Shown piece by piece: positions 17,661 to 24,644 of a stretch of DNA of 64,000 nucleotides (the stretch's first letter is position 1; every line of letters starts with the position of its first letter). The DNA is from Paenibacillus sp. Soil766 (GTDB taxonomy: Bacteria > Bacillota > Bacilli > Paenibacillales > NBRC-103111). The notes under the pieces were generated by a model that was not told the DNA's origin, searched no databases, and saw nothing but the letters and a program-made list of their open reading frames with translations. Both the position numbers and the translations under genes were made by a program. The DNA is taken from the NCBI RefSeq assembly GCF_001428105.1, contig NZ_LMSJ01000007.1:1-64000 (forward strand). The letters run 5' to 3'.

Positions 17661-19106
17661 ATGAAAAATATACAAAAAGAAGGCAAGGCTATCGTGTTCG
17701 GTGGCAGCATTACAGGTTTAATGACGGCGAGGGTCCTCTCGTCGTATTACAAAGAGGTACTCCTAATCGACAAGGACAAATTTCCGGATTATCCCGCAGA
17801 GCGGAATGGTGCTCCGCATGGCTTTCATCCCCATAGGTTCACACAACGTGGTAAAATGATTACGGAGCAGCTTTTTCCTGGCTATGAGGAAGAACTGGTA
17901 GCACTTGGTTCACCAAGCTCACTCCATAAAACCGTTCATATGATGAATCAATATGGAACAGTAGCCGGACCTTATCAACGGAACGATATCAAGTTCAGCC
18001 GTGCTGTACTGGAATGGGTTATTCGTGAACGTATAAAGAAGATTCCCAATATACGGCTGCTAGTGGAGCATGAAGTCATTGGGCTTCACGCAACTCCGGA
18101 TCATTCGGCCATTACCGGCGTCCAAGTTCGAGGTAGGGGAGTGGAAGTGAAGAGCGATTTCATGGCAGATCTTGTAGTGGATGCTAGTGGCCGTGCCTCC
18201 AAACTGACGAATTGGTTAAAGGAGTTTGGATATGACGTACCTAGCCCTGACCGAATGAAAGCAGCTATCGGATACAGTACACGTCGGTATAAAGTACCTG
18301 CACATTTGAAGCACCTAACCGAGAAATGGGATGTGATTAACATCATGGGCCAACCCGTCAAGGGAACGTTTACGGGAGTATTTTCCTTTATAGAGAATCA
18401 GGTAGCTGAAATGTTGCTGTATCGTCCAGGTGGGCAGTATCCACCAACGGATGCGGAAGATTTCGAAAGGGAAGTTGCTCAGCTTCCTACCCCCATGATT
18501 GCAGAAATCCTGTGTGAGCTAGAACCAATCAGCACGCCTAAGGGGTTTCGCGTAGCAGAACTATATCGTCATCATTTTGAGCAAATGGAAAGATGGCCAG
18601 ACGGATTGTTGGTTTTAGGCGACGCTTTCTGTATTTATGACCCTATTTTTGGTCAAGGGATGACGGTAGCTGCTATAGAAGTGGATTTACTAAACACCAT
18701 GTTGCAAGAGCGACAGCATAACCCAGAGCCACATTTCGAACAAAAGGTACTTCGAAAGATACAAGATAAGGCCATTACTCCTGCCTGGTGGTTAAATTGT
18801 GCGGCGGATTTGCAGTGGGATGGCGTCGAATATGAGGCTGGAACAGAGCCACTCAAAGGGGTTGCTTTTGGCAGCAGATATATGAATTTGATCCTGAAAG
18901 AAGGGACTGCGAATCAGAATTTCAAACTATTTGGTTTGTACTGGGGAGTTAATTCGTTATCTTTATCGCTTCATGAGTTGTTTAATCCACAGATGGTCAA
19001 GTCGGTGTTAGAGGCATCGGAGGAAGGACAGCAACTACTTGCAGACCTCCTGAAAGAATACGAGCTGCCGTTAGAAGAAGCATTGATTAAAATGATTCCA
19101 AGTTAG
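17661..19106 (+). CDS. FAD-dependent monooxygenase / oxidoreductase
   Basis: A 481-residue flavoprotein. The N-terminal Rossmann motif is GGSITGLMTARVLS, and the second FAD motif is GDAFCIYDPIFGQGMTVA, as in the PHBH/aromatic hydroxylase and geranylgeranyl-reductase-like superfamily. The family hydroxylates or reduces small hydrophobic substrates with NAD(P)H; the substrate here is unknown. ATG 17661 has GGGAG ahead; an earlier ATG at 17643 lacks a site. It is transcribed from an operator-controlled promoter and is followed directly by the tetR-type regulator. A detoxification or xenobiotic-oxidation role is plausible. Confidence 0.85.
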   Translation: MKNIQKEGKAIVFGGSITGLMTARVLSSYYKEVLLIDKDKFPDYPAERNGAPHGFHPHRFTQRGKMITEQLFPGYEEELVALGSPSSLHKTVHMMNQYGTVAGPYQRNDIKFSRAVLEWVIRERIKKIPNIRLLVEHEVIGLHATPDHSAITGVQVRGRGVEVKSDFMADLVVDASGRASKLTNWLKEFGYDVPSPDRMKAAIGYSTRRYKVPAHLKHLTEKWDVINIMGQPVKGTFTGVFSFIENQVAEMLLYRPGGQYPPTDAEDFEREVAQLPTPMIAEILCELEPISTPKGFRVAELYRHHFEQMERWPDGLLVLGDAFCIYDPIFGQGMTVAAIEVDLLNTMLQERQHNPEPHFEQKVLRKIQDKAITPAWWLNCAADLQWDGVEYEAGTEPLKGVAFGSRYMNLILKEGTANQNFKLFGLYWGVNSLSLSLHELFNPQMVKSVLEASEEGQQLLADLLKEYELPLEEALIKMIPS

Positions 19107-19120
19107 GGGTGAAAGACCTA

Positions 19121-19720
19121 TTGTCTCCGTTAAATAAAGAACAACAGCATCAGATTCGAGATGAACGCAGGGAACAAATTATGAGTGCTGCGCTTAAAGT
19201 CTTTGCAAGGCGAGGGATTACTGGGACGAAAATGAGTATGATTGCAACTGAGGCCGAGATTAGCCATGGGTTGCTTTATCATTATTTTGCGTCTAAAGAG
19301 GAGCTGTTCACAACACTTGTTGAAAGAGCCATGATCGCCTCGGATGAGGCGATGCAAAGTATTTATGAGCTACCGGGATCACCAATCGATAAAATCAGAT
19401 CGTTAACGCATGACATGTTGGATGAAGGTGGTACGGACTACTTTCTGCTGATTCATCAGGCGAGAACTTCAGATGGAGTGCCTGTGAAGGTATTAGAGTT
19501 GATGAAGCAATACTCAATGGACAATTACGTCAAGCAACTGCAGTCAGTATTTCGGGAAGGACAAGAAGCCGGAGAAATTGTGAATGGCGATTTAGACGAA
19601 ATGATTTCCTCTTACCTATCGGTTCTCTCCGGTCTGATGGTGCTTAATGTACAGAAGATTGGGGGCTACCAGCATCCGAGAGTTGACGTGCTACTGAGGA
19701 TGATTTCTCCGGATAAGTGA
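19121..19720 (+). CDS. TetR-family transcriptional regulator
   Basis: A 199-residue repressor. The N-terminal helix-turn-helix (about 12-58) has IMSAALKVFARRGITGTKMS and ISHGLLYHYFASKEELF; the rest is a helical ligand-binding domain. TTG 19121 is preferred, nine bases after AGGGGTG; GTG 19109 would overlap that site. It sits 14 bases after the monooxygenase gene, and the inverted repeat at 17618 is its probable target. A terminator follows. Confidence 0.88.
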   Translation: MSPLNKEQQHQIRDERREQIMSAALKVFARRGITGTKMSMIATEAEISHGLLYHYFASKEELFTTLVERAMIASDEAMQSIYELPGSPIDKIRSLTHDMLDEGGTDYFLLIHQARTSDGVPVKVLELMKQYSMDNYVKQLQSVFREGQEAGEIVNGDLDEMISSYLSVLSGLMVLNVQKIGGYQHPRVDVLLRMISPDK

Positions 19721-19736
19721 ATTCTTGAATGGAAAA

Positions 19737-19775
19737 GAGCTAAGCGGCTTGTATCTGCTTAGCTCATTTGTTTTT
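19737..19775 (+). terminator. Terminator of the monooxygenase-tetR operon
   Basis: GAGCTAAGC pairs perfectly with GCTTAGCTC, followed by ATTTGTTTTT. Confidence 0.85.
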
Positions 19776-20005
19776 GGCGTCCACCACTGCTTTCGGCAGG
19801 ATACGATTATGTTCCGCTTCATAGGGATTTCCCCCAAGAGGATGTCAAGCAACATATTAAAGATTACCAGCAGGCAGATGGACTACATCTTCTTACTTGG
19901 AAAGCAATGAATTATTTGAGAGAGGAGAAGCTTGCTACAAGCAACTCCTCTTTTGTATTATTCAAGTTTTACTCCCTTGACGCTCTTTCCAGAATAGGAC
20001 GGTGA
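19763..20005 (+). pseudogene. Possible remnant of an unrecognised gene
   Basis: An open stretch without a good start reads, in its middle (about 19790-19935), residues such as LSAGYDYVPLHRDFPQEDV, then KQHIKDYQQADGLHLLTWKA and MNYLREEKLA. The codon choice and composition look like genuine protein C-terminus rather than chance. The stretch begins inside one terminator and runs through another, so it cannot be an intact gene. I do not recognise the family. Confidence 0.35.
19921..19955. terminator. Terminator between the remnant and the XRE gene
   Basis: GAGGAG (19922-19927) pairs with CTCCTC (19945-19950), with an inner CTTG/CAAG stem, followed by TTTT. It could serve the plus strand, and more weakly the minus-strand gene ending at 19962. 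Confidence 0.65.
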
Positions 20006-20342
20006 GCATGCGCTCTACCCATTCCTTATCATCAGGAGTTAAGATAAAGCCATCGAACATTAGCTCATTTTCACGAAGAAAACGCCGTAGATTAACAGGA
20101 TTGCTTTCAAACTGTTGGTTCGCTTGAGAGGACTCGAGATAGCCGGCAATATCCATCAGCTCCGAGTAAGACGTGTTAAGCCCCTCAGATAATTTCATCA
20201 AGACGTCGGGAGAAGGTATCCCACGGTTGCCATTCTCTAGCTGTGAGATGTATGCCGCGGACACACCTGAACGATCAGCTAGCTCGCGGATTGTGAAGCC
20301 TTTCATTTTGCGCATATCTCGTAATTTATCGTAAAAGTACAT
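19962..20342 (-). CDS. XRE-family helix-turn-helix regulator, SinR-like
   Basis: A 126-residue DNA-binding protein. The XRE domain spans about residues 5-65 (MRKMKGFTIRELADRSGVSA, then YISQLENGNRGIPSPD). The remaining 60 residues are acidic or helical, of the type found in Bacillus phage- and stress-related regulators. GAGGATGAGCAGG lies ahead of the ATG. It is divergent from another XRE gene, and the shared region has repeated TTACTA-type half-sites that it may bind. Confidence 0.85.
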   Translation of the reverse strand: MYFYDKLRDMRKMKGFTIRELADRSGVSAAYISQLENGNRGIPSPDVLMKLSEGLNTSYSELMDIAGYLESSQANQQFESNPVNLRRFLRENELMFDGFILTPDDKEWVERMLTVLFWKERQGSKT

Positions 20343-20363
20343 ACCTGCTCATCCTCACTCTGT

Positions 20364-20512
20364 AAAGTAAACATTAGTAAACGTTTTAATACTACCAGTT
20401 TACTATAGTAATTACAATCATGGAGTTTCGGACCTTTAAATAATGAATGCTCGTTCATTTGATTACTAATGTAAACTTTATTTGTTGCATTAGTGAATAA
20501 ATGAGGTATAAT
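20364..20512. promoter_or_regulatory. Divergent control region with repeated TTACTAATGTAAA-like sites
   Basis: TTACTATAGTAA (20400-20411) is a perfect palindrome. Related sites occur at 20365-20381 (AGTAAACATTAGTAAAC) and 20463-20476 (TTACTAATGTAAAC). TTGCAT (20485-20490) and TATAAT (20507-20512), with a 16-base spacer, form the plus-strand promoter. The arrangement suggests cooperative binding by one or both flanking XRE proteins. Confidence 0.5.
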
Positions 20513-20557
20513 TTTAAATAGGACGAAGTGAGGATGGGGGACTGACATTCAACGCCG

Positions 20558-20776
20558 ATGCATATTCAAATCAAAGCCAAGACAGATGTATTCATTAAGG
20601 CAAGGGTCATGAAAGGCTACTCACAACGAGAGCTGGCGAGGCACACAGGTGTAAGCCATGCGTACATAAGTTTACTTGAACGATCAATTAAATCAGTGGG
20701 TCCATCCACGGCAAAGCGATTAAGCGAAGTACTAGAGATGGAGTTGGAAGAGTTATTCCATATCCATATTGCTTGA
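20558..20776 (+). CDS. Small XRE-family helix-turn-helix protein
   Basis: A 72-residue protein consisting of little more than one XRE DNA-binding domain (KARVMKGYSQRELARHTGVS, then HAYISLLERS). Length is typical of Cro-like regulators. The sequence just before the ATG has no clear ribosome binding site, so the start is uncertain. It is divergent from the larger XRE gene, with repeated operator-like sites between them. A terminator follows at once. Confidence 0.75.
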   Translation: MHIQIKAKTDVFIKARVMKGYSQRELARHTGVSHAYISLLERSIKSVGPSTAKRLSEVLEMELEELFHIHIA

Positions 20777-20783
20777 CAATCAG

Positions 20784-20823
20784 AAAACCGATGCCCCCTA
20801 ACTTGGGGAGCATCGGTTTTGCT
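20784..20823. terminator. Terminator after the small XRE gene (same sequence type as at 36727)
   Basis: AAAACCGATGC pairs with GCATCGGTTTT, with an inner CCCC/GGGG stem. It has T-runs on both strands and can also end the minus-strand ydjO-like gene. Confidence 0.85.
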
Positions 20824-20850
20824 TAATAAGGGAGATATGAAGCTCTATTA

Positions 20851-21081
20851 CTAGGAGATCAGTCTTCCTTTATGAAGAGACTTCAAATTTTTATTGGAGT
20901 TAGAAATTATAGGGAGCATTTTCAAACTGCTAATCATGGGAGAAAGGCATTGGTGGCAAGTTGGTACGTATTCAAAGGAGAAATTGTCCCGAATCCAACC
21001 CTTACAATCTTCATTATTACATGCCCAGACTTTCGTGTTTTCCTGAATGAGATCCTCAACCGATTTTCTTCGAAAATACAT
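20851..21081 (-). CDS. ydjO: YdjO-like cold-inducible small protein
   Basis: A 76-residue protein with four cysteines, C21-x4-C26 and C42-x2-C45, in the context KVWACNNEDCKGWIRDNFSF and PTCHQCLSPM, a probable zinc knuckle. This matches the YdjO family, annotated as cold-inducible in Bacillus and often next to a cold-shock gene, as here. TAGGAGG precedes the ATG. It lies downstream of csp behind a perfect palindromic terminator, so it is probably expressed by read-through. The molecular role is unknown. The C-terminal 25 residues are basic. Confidence 0.8.
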   Translation of the reverse strand: MYFRRKSVEDLIQENTKVWACNNEDCKGWIRDNFSFEYVPTCHQCLSPMISSLKMLPIISNSNKNLKSLHKGRLIS

Positions 21082-21099
21082 GGTTTGTTCCTCCTAATA

Positions 21100-21136
21100 A
21101 TAAAAAAACTGTCCTTAACACGTGTTAAGGACAGTT
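21100..21136 (-). terminator. Perfectly palindromic terminator between csp and the ydjO-like gene
   Basis: AACTGTCCTTAACAC (21107-21121) and GTGTTAAGGACAGTT (21122-21136) are exact reverse complements with no spacer. On the minus strand the hairpin is followed by a run of T. It lies after csp and just before the ydjO-like ribosome binding site. Confidence 0.85.
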
Positions 21137-21145
21137 CTTTGTGAT

Positions 21146-21346
21146 TTACAGTTTGACAACATTTTCGGCTTGAGGACCGCGGTTGCCTTGAGCTACATTA
21201 AATTCAACGCGTTGTCCTTCGTCCAACGATTTGAATCCATCTCCTTGAATCGCGGAGAAATGAACGAATACGTCATTTCCGCCTTCCATTTCAATAAATC
21301 CAAAGCCTTTTTCTGCGTTAAACCATTTCACTGTACCTGTTTCCAT
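21146..21346 (-). CDS. Cold-shock protein, CspA/CspB family
   Basis: A 66-residue single OB-fold RNA chaperone. The RNA-binding motifs are RNP1 KGFGFI (13-18) and RNP2 VFVHF (26-30), after the conserved [10 protein letters not shown]. It binds single-stranded RNA and keeps it unfolded in the cold. GGAGG lies nine bases before the ATG. The leader is long, about 125 bases, and holds a terminator-like hairpin, as described in its own entry. It is divergent from the desaturase gene, which suggests a cold-response cluster. Confidence 0.95.
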   Translation of the reverse strand: METGTVKWFNAEKGFGFIEMEGGNDVFVHFSAIQGDGFKSLDEGQRVEFNVAQGNRGPQAENVVKL

Positions 21347-21387
21347 AATATAATTACCTCCAAATTGTTATTAACATGCTTTTTTAA

Positions 21388-21450
21388 ACAAAAAAAATCA
21401 CACATTGAAAAAGGTACCATTACACAAATGATCACTTTTTCAATATGTGA
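21388..21450 (-). promoter_or_regulatory. Terminator-like hairpin in the csp leader
   Basis: On the minus strand CACATATTGAAAAAG (21449-21435) pairs with CTTTTTCAATGTG (21413-21401), followed by a run of eight T, about 45 bases before the csp start codon. A promoter (TTGCTT, 17 bases, TACTAT at about 21508-21480) lies upstream, so the hairpin is inside the transcript. It could be a transcription attenuator. Confidence 0.6.
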
Positions 21451-21531
21451 GTTTATGTCAAAGCTGTTTTATAATCTTATAGTAGCATACAAAAGAGTAA
21501 TAAGCAAATTTGTATTGTTCTCCCTTTCCTA

Positions 21532-21598
21532 TATGACATATGTCATACCGTCTACATGATGTTTATGACTGCAACGAATTGTAAGCGAAATCTATAAT
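21532..21598 (+). promoter_or_regulatory. des promoter with candidate DesR sites
   Basis: TATAAT (21593-21598) has a poor -35 (TGCAAC, 21570-21575) at 17 bases, as expected of an activated promoter. TATGACATATGTCATA (21532-21547) is a perfect palindrome about 60-75 bases before the transcript start. A further TATGAC half-site lies at 21564-21569. In Bacillus subtilis, DesR protects a region of similar position upstream of des. Confidence 0.6.
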
Positions 21599-21666
21599 GA
21601 AGATAGGAAATGACAACTGATATTCGCTTACATGCCCTGCGCACTATATCGAGGAGGAACTAGAAG

Positions 21667-22737
21667 ATGACACAATCCACACTAACTAACTTGAAAAAAC
21701 AGGTTGCCCCTTATGAAATATCAAATACGAGGGCTAGTATCAAACAGCTAATTAACACCTTAGGACCTCTCTTCGTGCTATGGTTAGCTGCGTATCTAAG
21801 CCTATCTATTTCTTATTGGATCACACTACCGATTACGATCATCGCATCCGGTTTCGTGATACGAACTTTTATCATTTTCCATGATTGTTGTCATCAATCG
21901 TTCTTCAAAAGCCGTAGAGCTAACGAAATCATCGGTACGATTACGGGTGTCCTTACACTCTTTCCCTACCAGCAATGGAAGAATAGTCATTCTATCCATC
22001 ATGCAACGAGCAGTAACCTCGAGAAACGTGGAGTAGGTGATATGTGGGTACTTACCGTTGACGAATATGCGGCGGCTTCCACATGGGTTCGAATGGCTTA
22101 TCGGTTATATCGGAATCCATTTATTATGTTCGGATTGGGTCCCATCTTCTTGTTTCTAATAACGAACCGCTTTAATACGAAAGGTGCAAGACGCAAGGAG
22201 AGAATCAGTACGTATTTGACAAATGTCTCCATTCTTGCTCTGTATGGGGGACTGGTTTGGTTAATTGGCTGGCAGTCTTTTGTTCTGATCCAAGCGCCAA
22301 TTATGTTCGTAGCGGGCTTATTAGGAATCTGGCTTTTTTATGTGCAACATCAGTTTGAAGACTCCTACTTCGAAAATGAAGATGAGTGGAGTTACGTGAA
22401 AGCCGCGGTAGATGGAAGCTCCTATTATAAGCTGCCGAAGCTTTTGCAATGGATTACTGGCAACATTGGGTTTCATCATGTCCATCATTTGAGTCCGAAA
22501 GTGCCCAATTATAATTTGGAAAAGGCGCATAATGCAACGCCACCTCTTCAAAAAGCAACGACCATAACAATCGGCACCAGTTTGAAGTCGCTACGATTCC
22601 GTCTGTGGGATGAGCGTAACAAAACGTTTGTCGGTTATAAAAATAGTATACAGGTGCACCGTAAGGAAGATGAGCAAGATCCCTTGGCTGCCAAATTAAA
22701 AGTAAAAGTCCGTAAATCGAGCTTACAAGGGCAATAA
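21667..22737 (+). CDS. des: Membrane phospholipid fatty-acid desaturase (delta-5 type)
   Basis: A 356-residue integral membrane di-iron enzyme. The three histidine boxes are H72-DCC-H, H108-xx-HH and H270-HVHH (FHDCCHQS; HSIHHAT; FHHVHHLS). Length and order match Bacillus Des, which puts double bonds into acyl chains of existing phospholipids to keep the membrane fluid in the cold. GAGGAGG lies ahead of the ATG. DesK and DesR follow in the same direction, and the promoter has candidate DesR sites. Electrons probably come from ferredoxin or flavodoxin not encoded here. Confidence 0.93.
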   Translation: MTQSTLTNLKKQVAPYEISNTRASIKQLINTLGPLFVLWLAAYLSLSISYWITLPITIIASGFVIRTFIIFHDCCHQSFFKSRRANEIIGTITGVLTLFPYQQWKNSHSIHHATSSNLEKRGVGDMWVLTVDEYAAASTWVRMAYRLYRNPFIMFGLGPIFLFLITNRFNTKGARRKERISTYLTNVSILALYGGLVWLIGWQSFVLIQAPIMFVAGLLGIWLFYVQHQFEDSYFENEDEWSYVKAAVDGSSYYKLPKLLQWITGNIGFHHVHHLSPKVPNYNLEKAHNATPPLQKATTITIGTSLKSLRFRLWDERNKTFVGYKNSIQVHRKEDEQDPLAAKLKVKVRKSSLQGQ

Positions 22738-22806
22738 ATACATCGTTACTTGTTTGTGCTAAAATATAAGTAAATCTATGTTGAAGAAAAAGAGGCTAAA
22801 CGGACT

Positions 22807-23943
22807 ATGCAAAAGTGGTATCAAATTTTTCACAAAAACACCGGTCTTAGTCCGTATGTGTGGGTTGTCTTTTATATCCTCCCTTTTTATTTCATATTTC
22901 GTTCTTCGACGACCTACCATATTGTATTAGGCACAATCATGATTATGGTTTTCTTTAGTTGCTATGTGCTGTCCTTCGTATCGAAAGGATGGATTGTCTA
23001 CTTCTGGACTAGCGTACAAATTATTATTTCGATTATCATGGCTGTCGTATTCAGCTATGTGTATTTCTCTTTGTTTTTGGCATTTTTTATTGGCACCATG
23101 AAAAGTAAGGCAGGATTTATTACGTTGTACTGTATTCATCTAGTAACAACGATTGTCACGATTAACTATGGCTTGGTAGCCCAGAATCCTGTGTATTTTG
23201 ACCAATTGCCTTTTATTATCATTAGTGTCATTGCCGTTATTCTCATTCCAGTCACCACGTTCAACCGTAACAGGAGTGAGCAGCTTCAGGGGCAACTAGA
23301 GGATGCTAATAAACGGATTTCCGAGTTGGTGAAGCTAGAAGAACGTCAAAGAATTGCCCGCGACTTACACGATACACTGGGTCAGAAGCTCTCGTTAATT
23401 GGTTTGAAGAGTGATTTGGCTGGGAAGTTAATTAGCAAAAATCCGGCGCAAGCACAAATCGAAATTAATGATGTTCGTCAGACAGCTAGAATAGCGTTAA
23501 AGGAAGTCCGGGAAATCGTAACGCAAATGCGCGGAACGAGACTAGTGGAAGAGATTTTTCGAATCAAACAGATTTTGAAGGCTGCAGAGATCGACCTCGT
23601 TCTGGAGGGAGATCCGAAATTAACCAACACGTCCCTTATTAATGAAAATGTATTGAGCATGTGTTTGAAGGAATCGATTACGAATATTATTAAACATAGC
23701 TCTGCAACTACGTGTTCGATCTCCATTGAACCATCGCCAAGCGATCTTGTTATCAAGGTCGAGGACAATGGGATTGGCATGACGAAAGAATGTCTTGTGT
23801 TACTTGGCAATGGATTAAGGGGCATGAAAGAGCGACTTGAGTTTGTAAACGGTTGTATGGAAATCGTCTCAGCCAATGGAACCATGATTGTTATCAAAGT
23901 GCCGAATGCCATCATACCACCAGAAAGGGAGGTGCGGATATGA
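22807..23943 (+). CDS. desK: Thermosensor histidine kinase DesK
   Basis: A 378-residue membrane kinase. Four or five hydrophobic segments fill residues 15-155. A coiled-coil follows, then the HisKA_3 motif RIARDLHDTLGQKLSLIGLK, with phosphoacceptor H188 at the same number as in B. subtilis DesK. The HATPase part includes EDNGIGM and NGLRGMKERL. It senses membrane thickness or order on cooling and phosphorylates DesR. An AAGAGG site lies 11 bases before the ATG. It lies 69 bases after des, and its last codons overlap desR. Confidence 0.92.
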   Translation: MQKWYQIFHKNTGLSPYVWVVFYILPFYFIFRSSTTYHIVLGTIMIMVFFSCYVLSFVSKGWIVYFWTSVQIIISIIMAVVFSYVYFSLFLAFFIGTMKSKAGFITLYCIHLVTTIVTINYGLVAQNPVYFDQLPFIIISVIAVILIPVTTFNRNRSEQLQGQLEDANKRISELVKLEERQRIARDLHDTLGQKLSLIGLKSDLAGKLISKNPAQAQIEINDVRQTARIALKEVREIVTQMRGTRLVEEIFRIKQILKAAEIDLVLEGDPKLTNTSLINENVLSMCLKESITNIIKHSSATTCSISIEPSPSDLVIKVEDNGIGMTKECLVLLGNGLRGMKERLEFVNGCMEIVSANGTMIVIKVPNAIIPPEREVRI

Positions 23944-24539
23944 TTCGAATTGTGATTGCCGAGGACCAACGGATGCTGCTCGGCGCACTTGCATCCTTAC
24001 TTGATTTGGAAGAGGATATGCAGGTCGTTGGGAAAGCAAGCAATGGCGAGGATGCTGTAAAACTAGTTAAACAGCATAAGCCAGATATTTGTGTCATGGA
24101 TATCGAGATGCCAATCATGAACGGTTTAGACGCGGCGGAAGAACTAAAGGGATTGGGCTGCAAAGTCATTATATTGACCACGTTTGCCCGATACGGGTAT
24201 TTTGAAAGGGCCGTGAAGGCAGGGGCCAACGGTTATTTGTTGAAAGATAGCCCGAGCGAGGAACTGGCTACCTCGATTCGGAGTGTGATGGCAGGCAGGC
24301 GAATCTATGCTTCAGAGCTAGTAGACGAGACTTACAATGAAGAAAATCCTTTGACCGAGAGAGAAAAGGAAGTACTGAACCTGATTGCCGACGGTAAAAA
24401 TACGAAGGAAATCGCTGATCACATGTTCATAACAAGAGGCACTGTTCGCAACTACATCTCCGTTATTCTCGATAAGCTCAATGTCAGTAACCGAATTGAG
24501 GCTATTATGCGTTTCAAAGAGAAGGGATGGTTCAAATGA
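23940..24539 (+). CDS. desR: Response regulator DesR (NarL/LuxR type)
   Basis: A 199-residue regulator, the same length as B. subtilis DesR. The receiver has EDQ near the N-terminus and D54 in CVMDIEMP. The LuxR helix-turn-helix (about 133-195) reads PLTEREKEVLNLIADGKNTK and onward. The start overlaps the desK stop as ATGA and has GGGAGGTG ahead. A longer frame from 23853 would lie inside desK and is rejected. It probably activates des from the palindrome at 21532. Confidence 0.93.
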   Translation: MIRIVIAEDQRMLLGALASLLDLEEDMQVVGKASNGEDAVKLVKQHKPDICVMDIEMPIMNGLDAAEELKGLGCKVIILTTFARYGYFERAVKAGANGYLLKDSPSEELATSIRSVMAGRRIYASELVDETYNEENPLTEREKEVLNLIADGKNTKEIADHMFITRGTVRNYISVILDKLNVSNRIEAIMRFKEKGWFK

Positions 24540-24561
24540 TAGGCCTCAAAAAGGTAAAAAG

Positions 24562-24616
24562 GATACCCATAGACTGGACACTTTGAAAAAAGGTGTTCAA
24601 TCTATGGGTATCTTGC
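24562..24616. terminator. Terminator between desR and the convergent importer
   Basis: GATACCCATAGA (24562-24573) pairs with TCTATGGGTATC (24601-24612), with an inner GGACAC/GTGTTC stem. T-rich tails are weak on both sides. Confidence 0.75.
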
Positions 24617-24644
24617 ATTAACGAGCTTTATTTTCCTGGATTAA

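Noticed and set aside
20364-20776. Prophage or integrative-element switch
   Set aside because: The two XRE genes and operators look phage-like, but there is no integrase, attachment site or structural gene nearby.
23478-23969. 163-residue minus-strand open frame
   Set aside because: It is antisense to desK and crosses into desR, both of which are clear.
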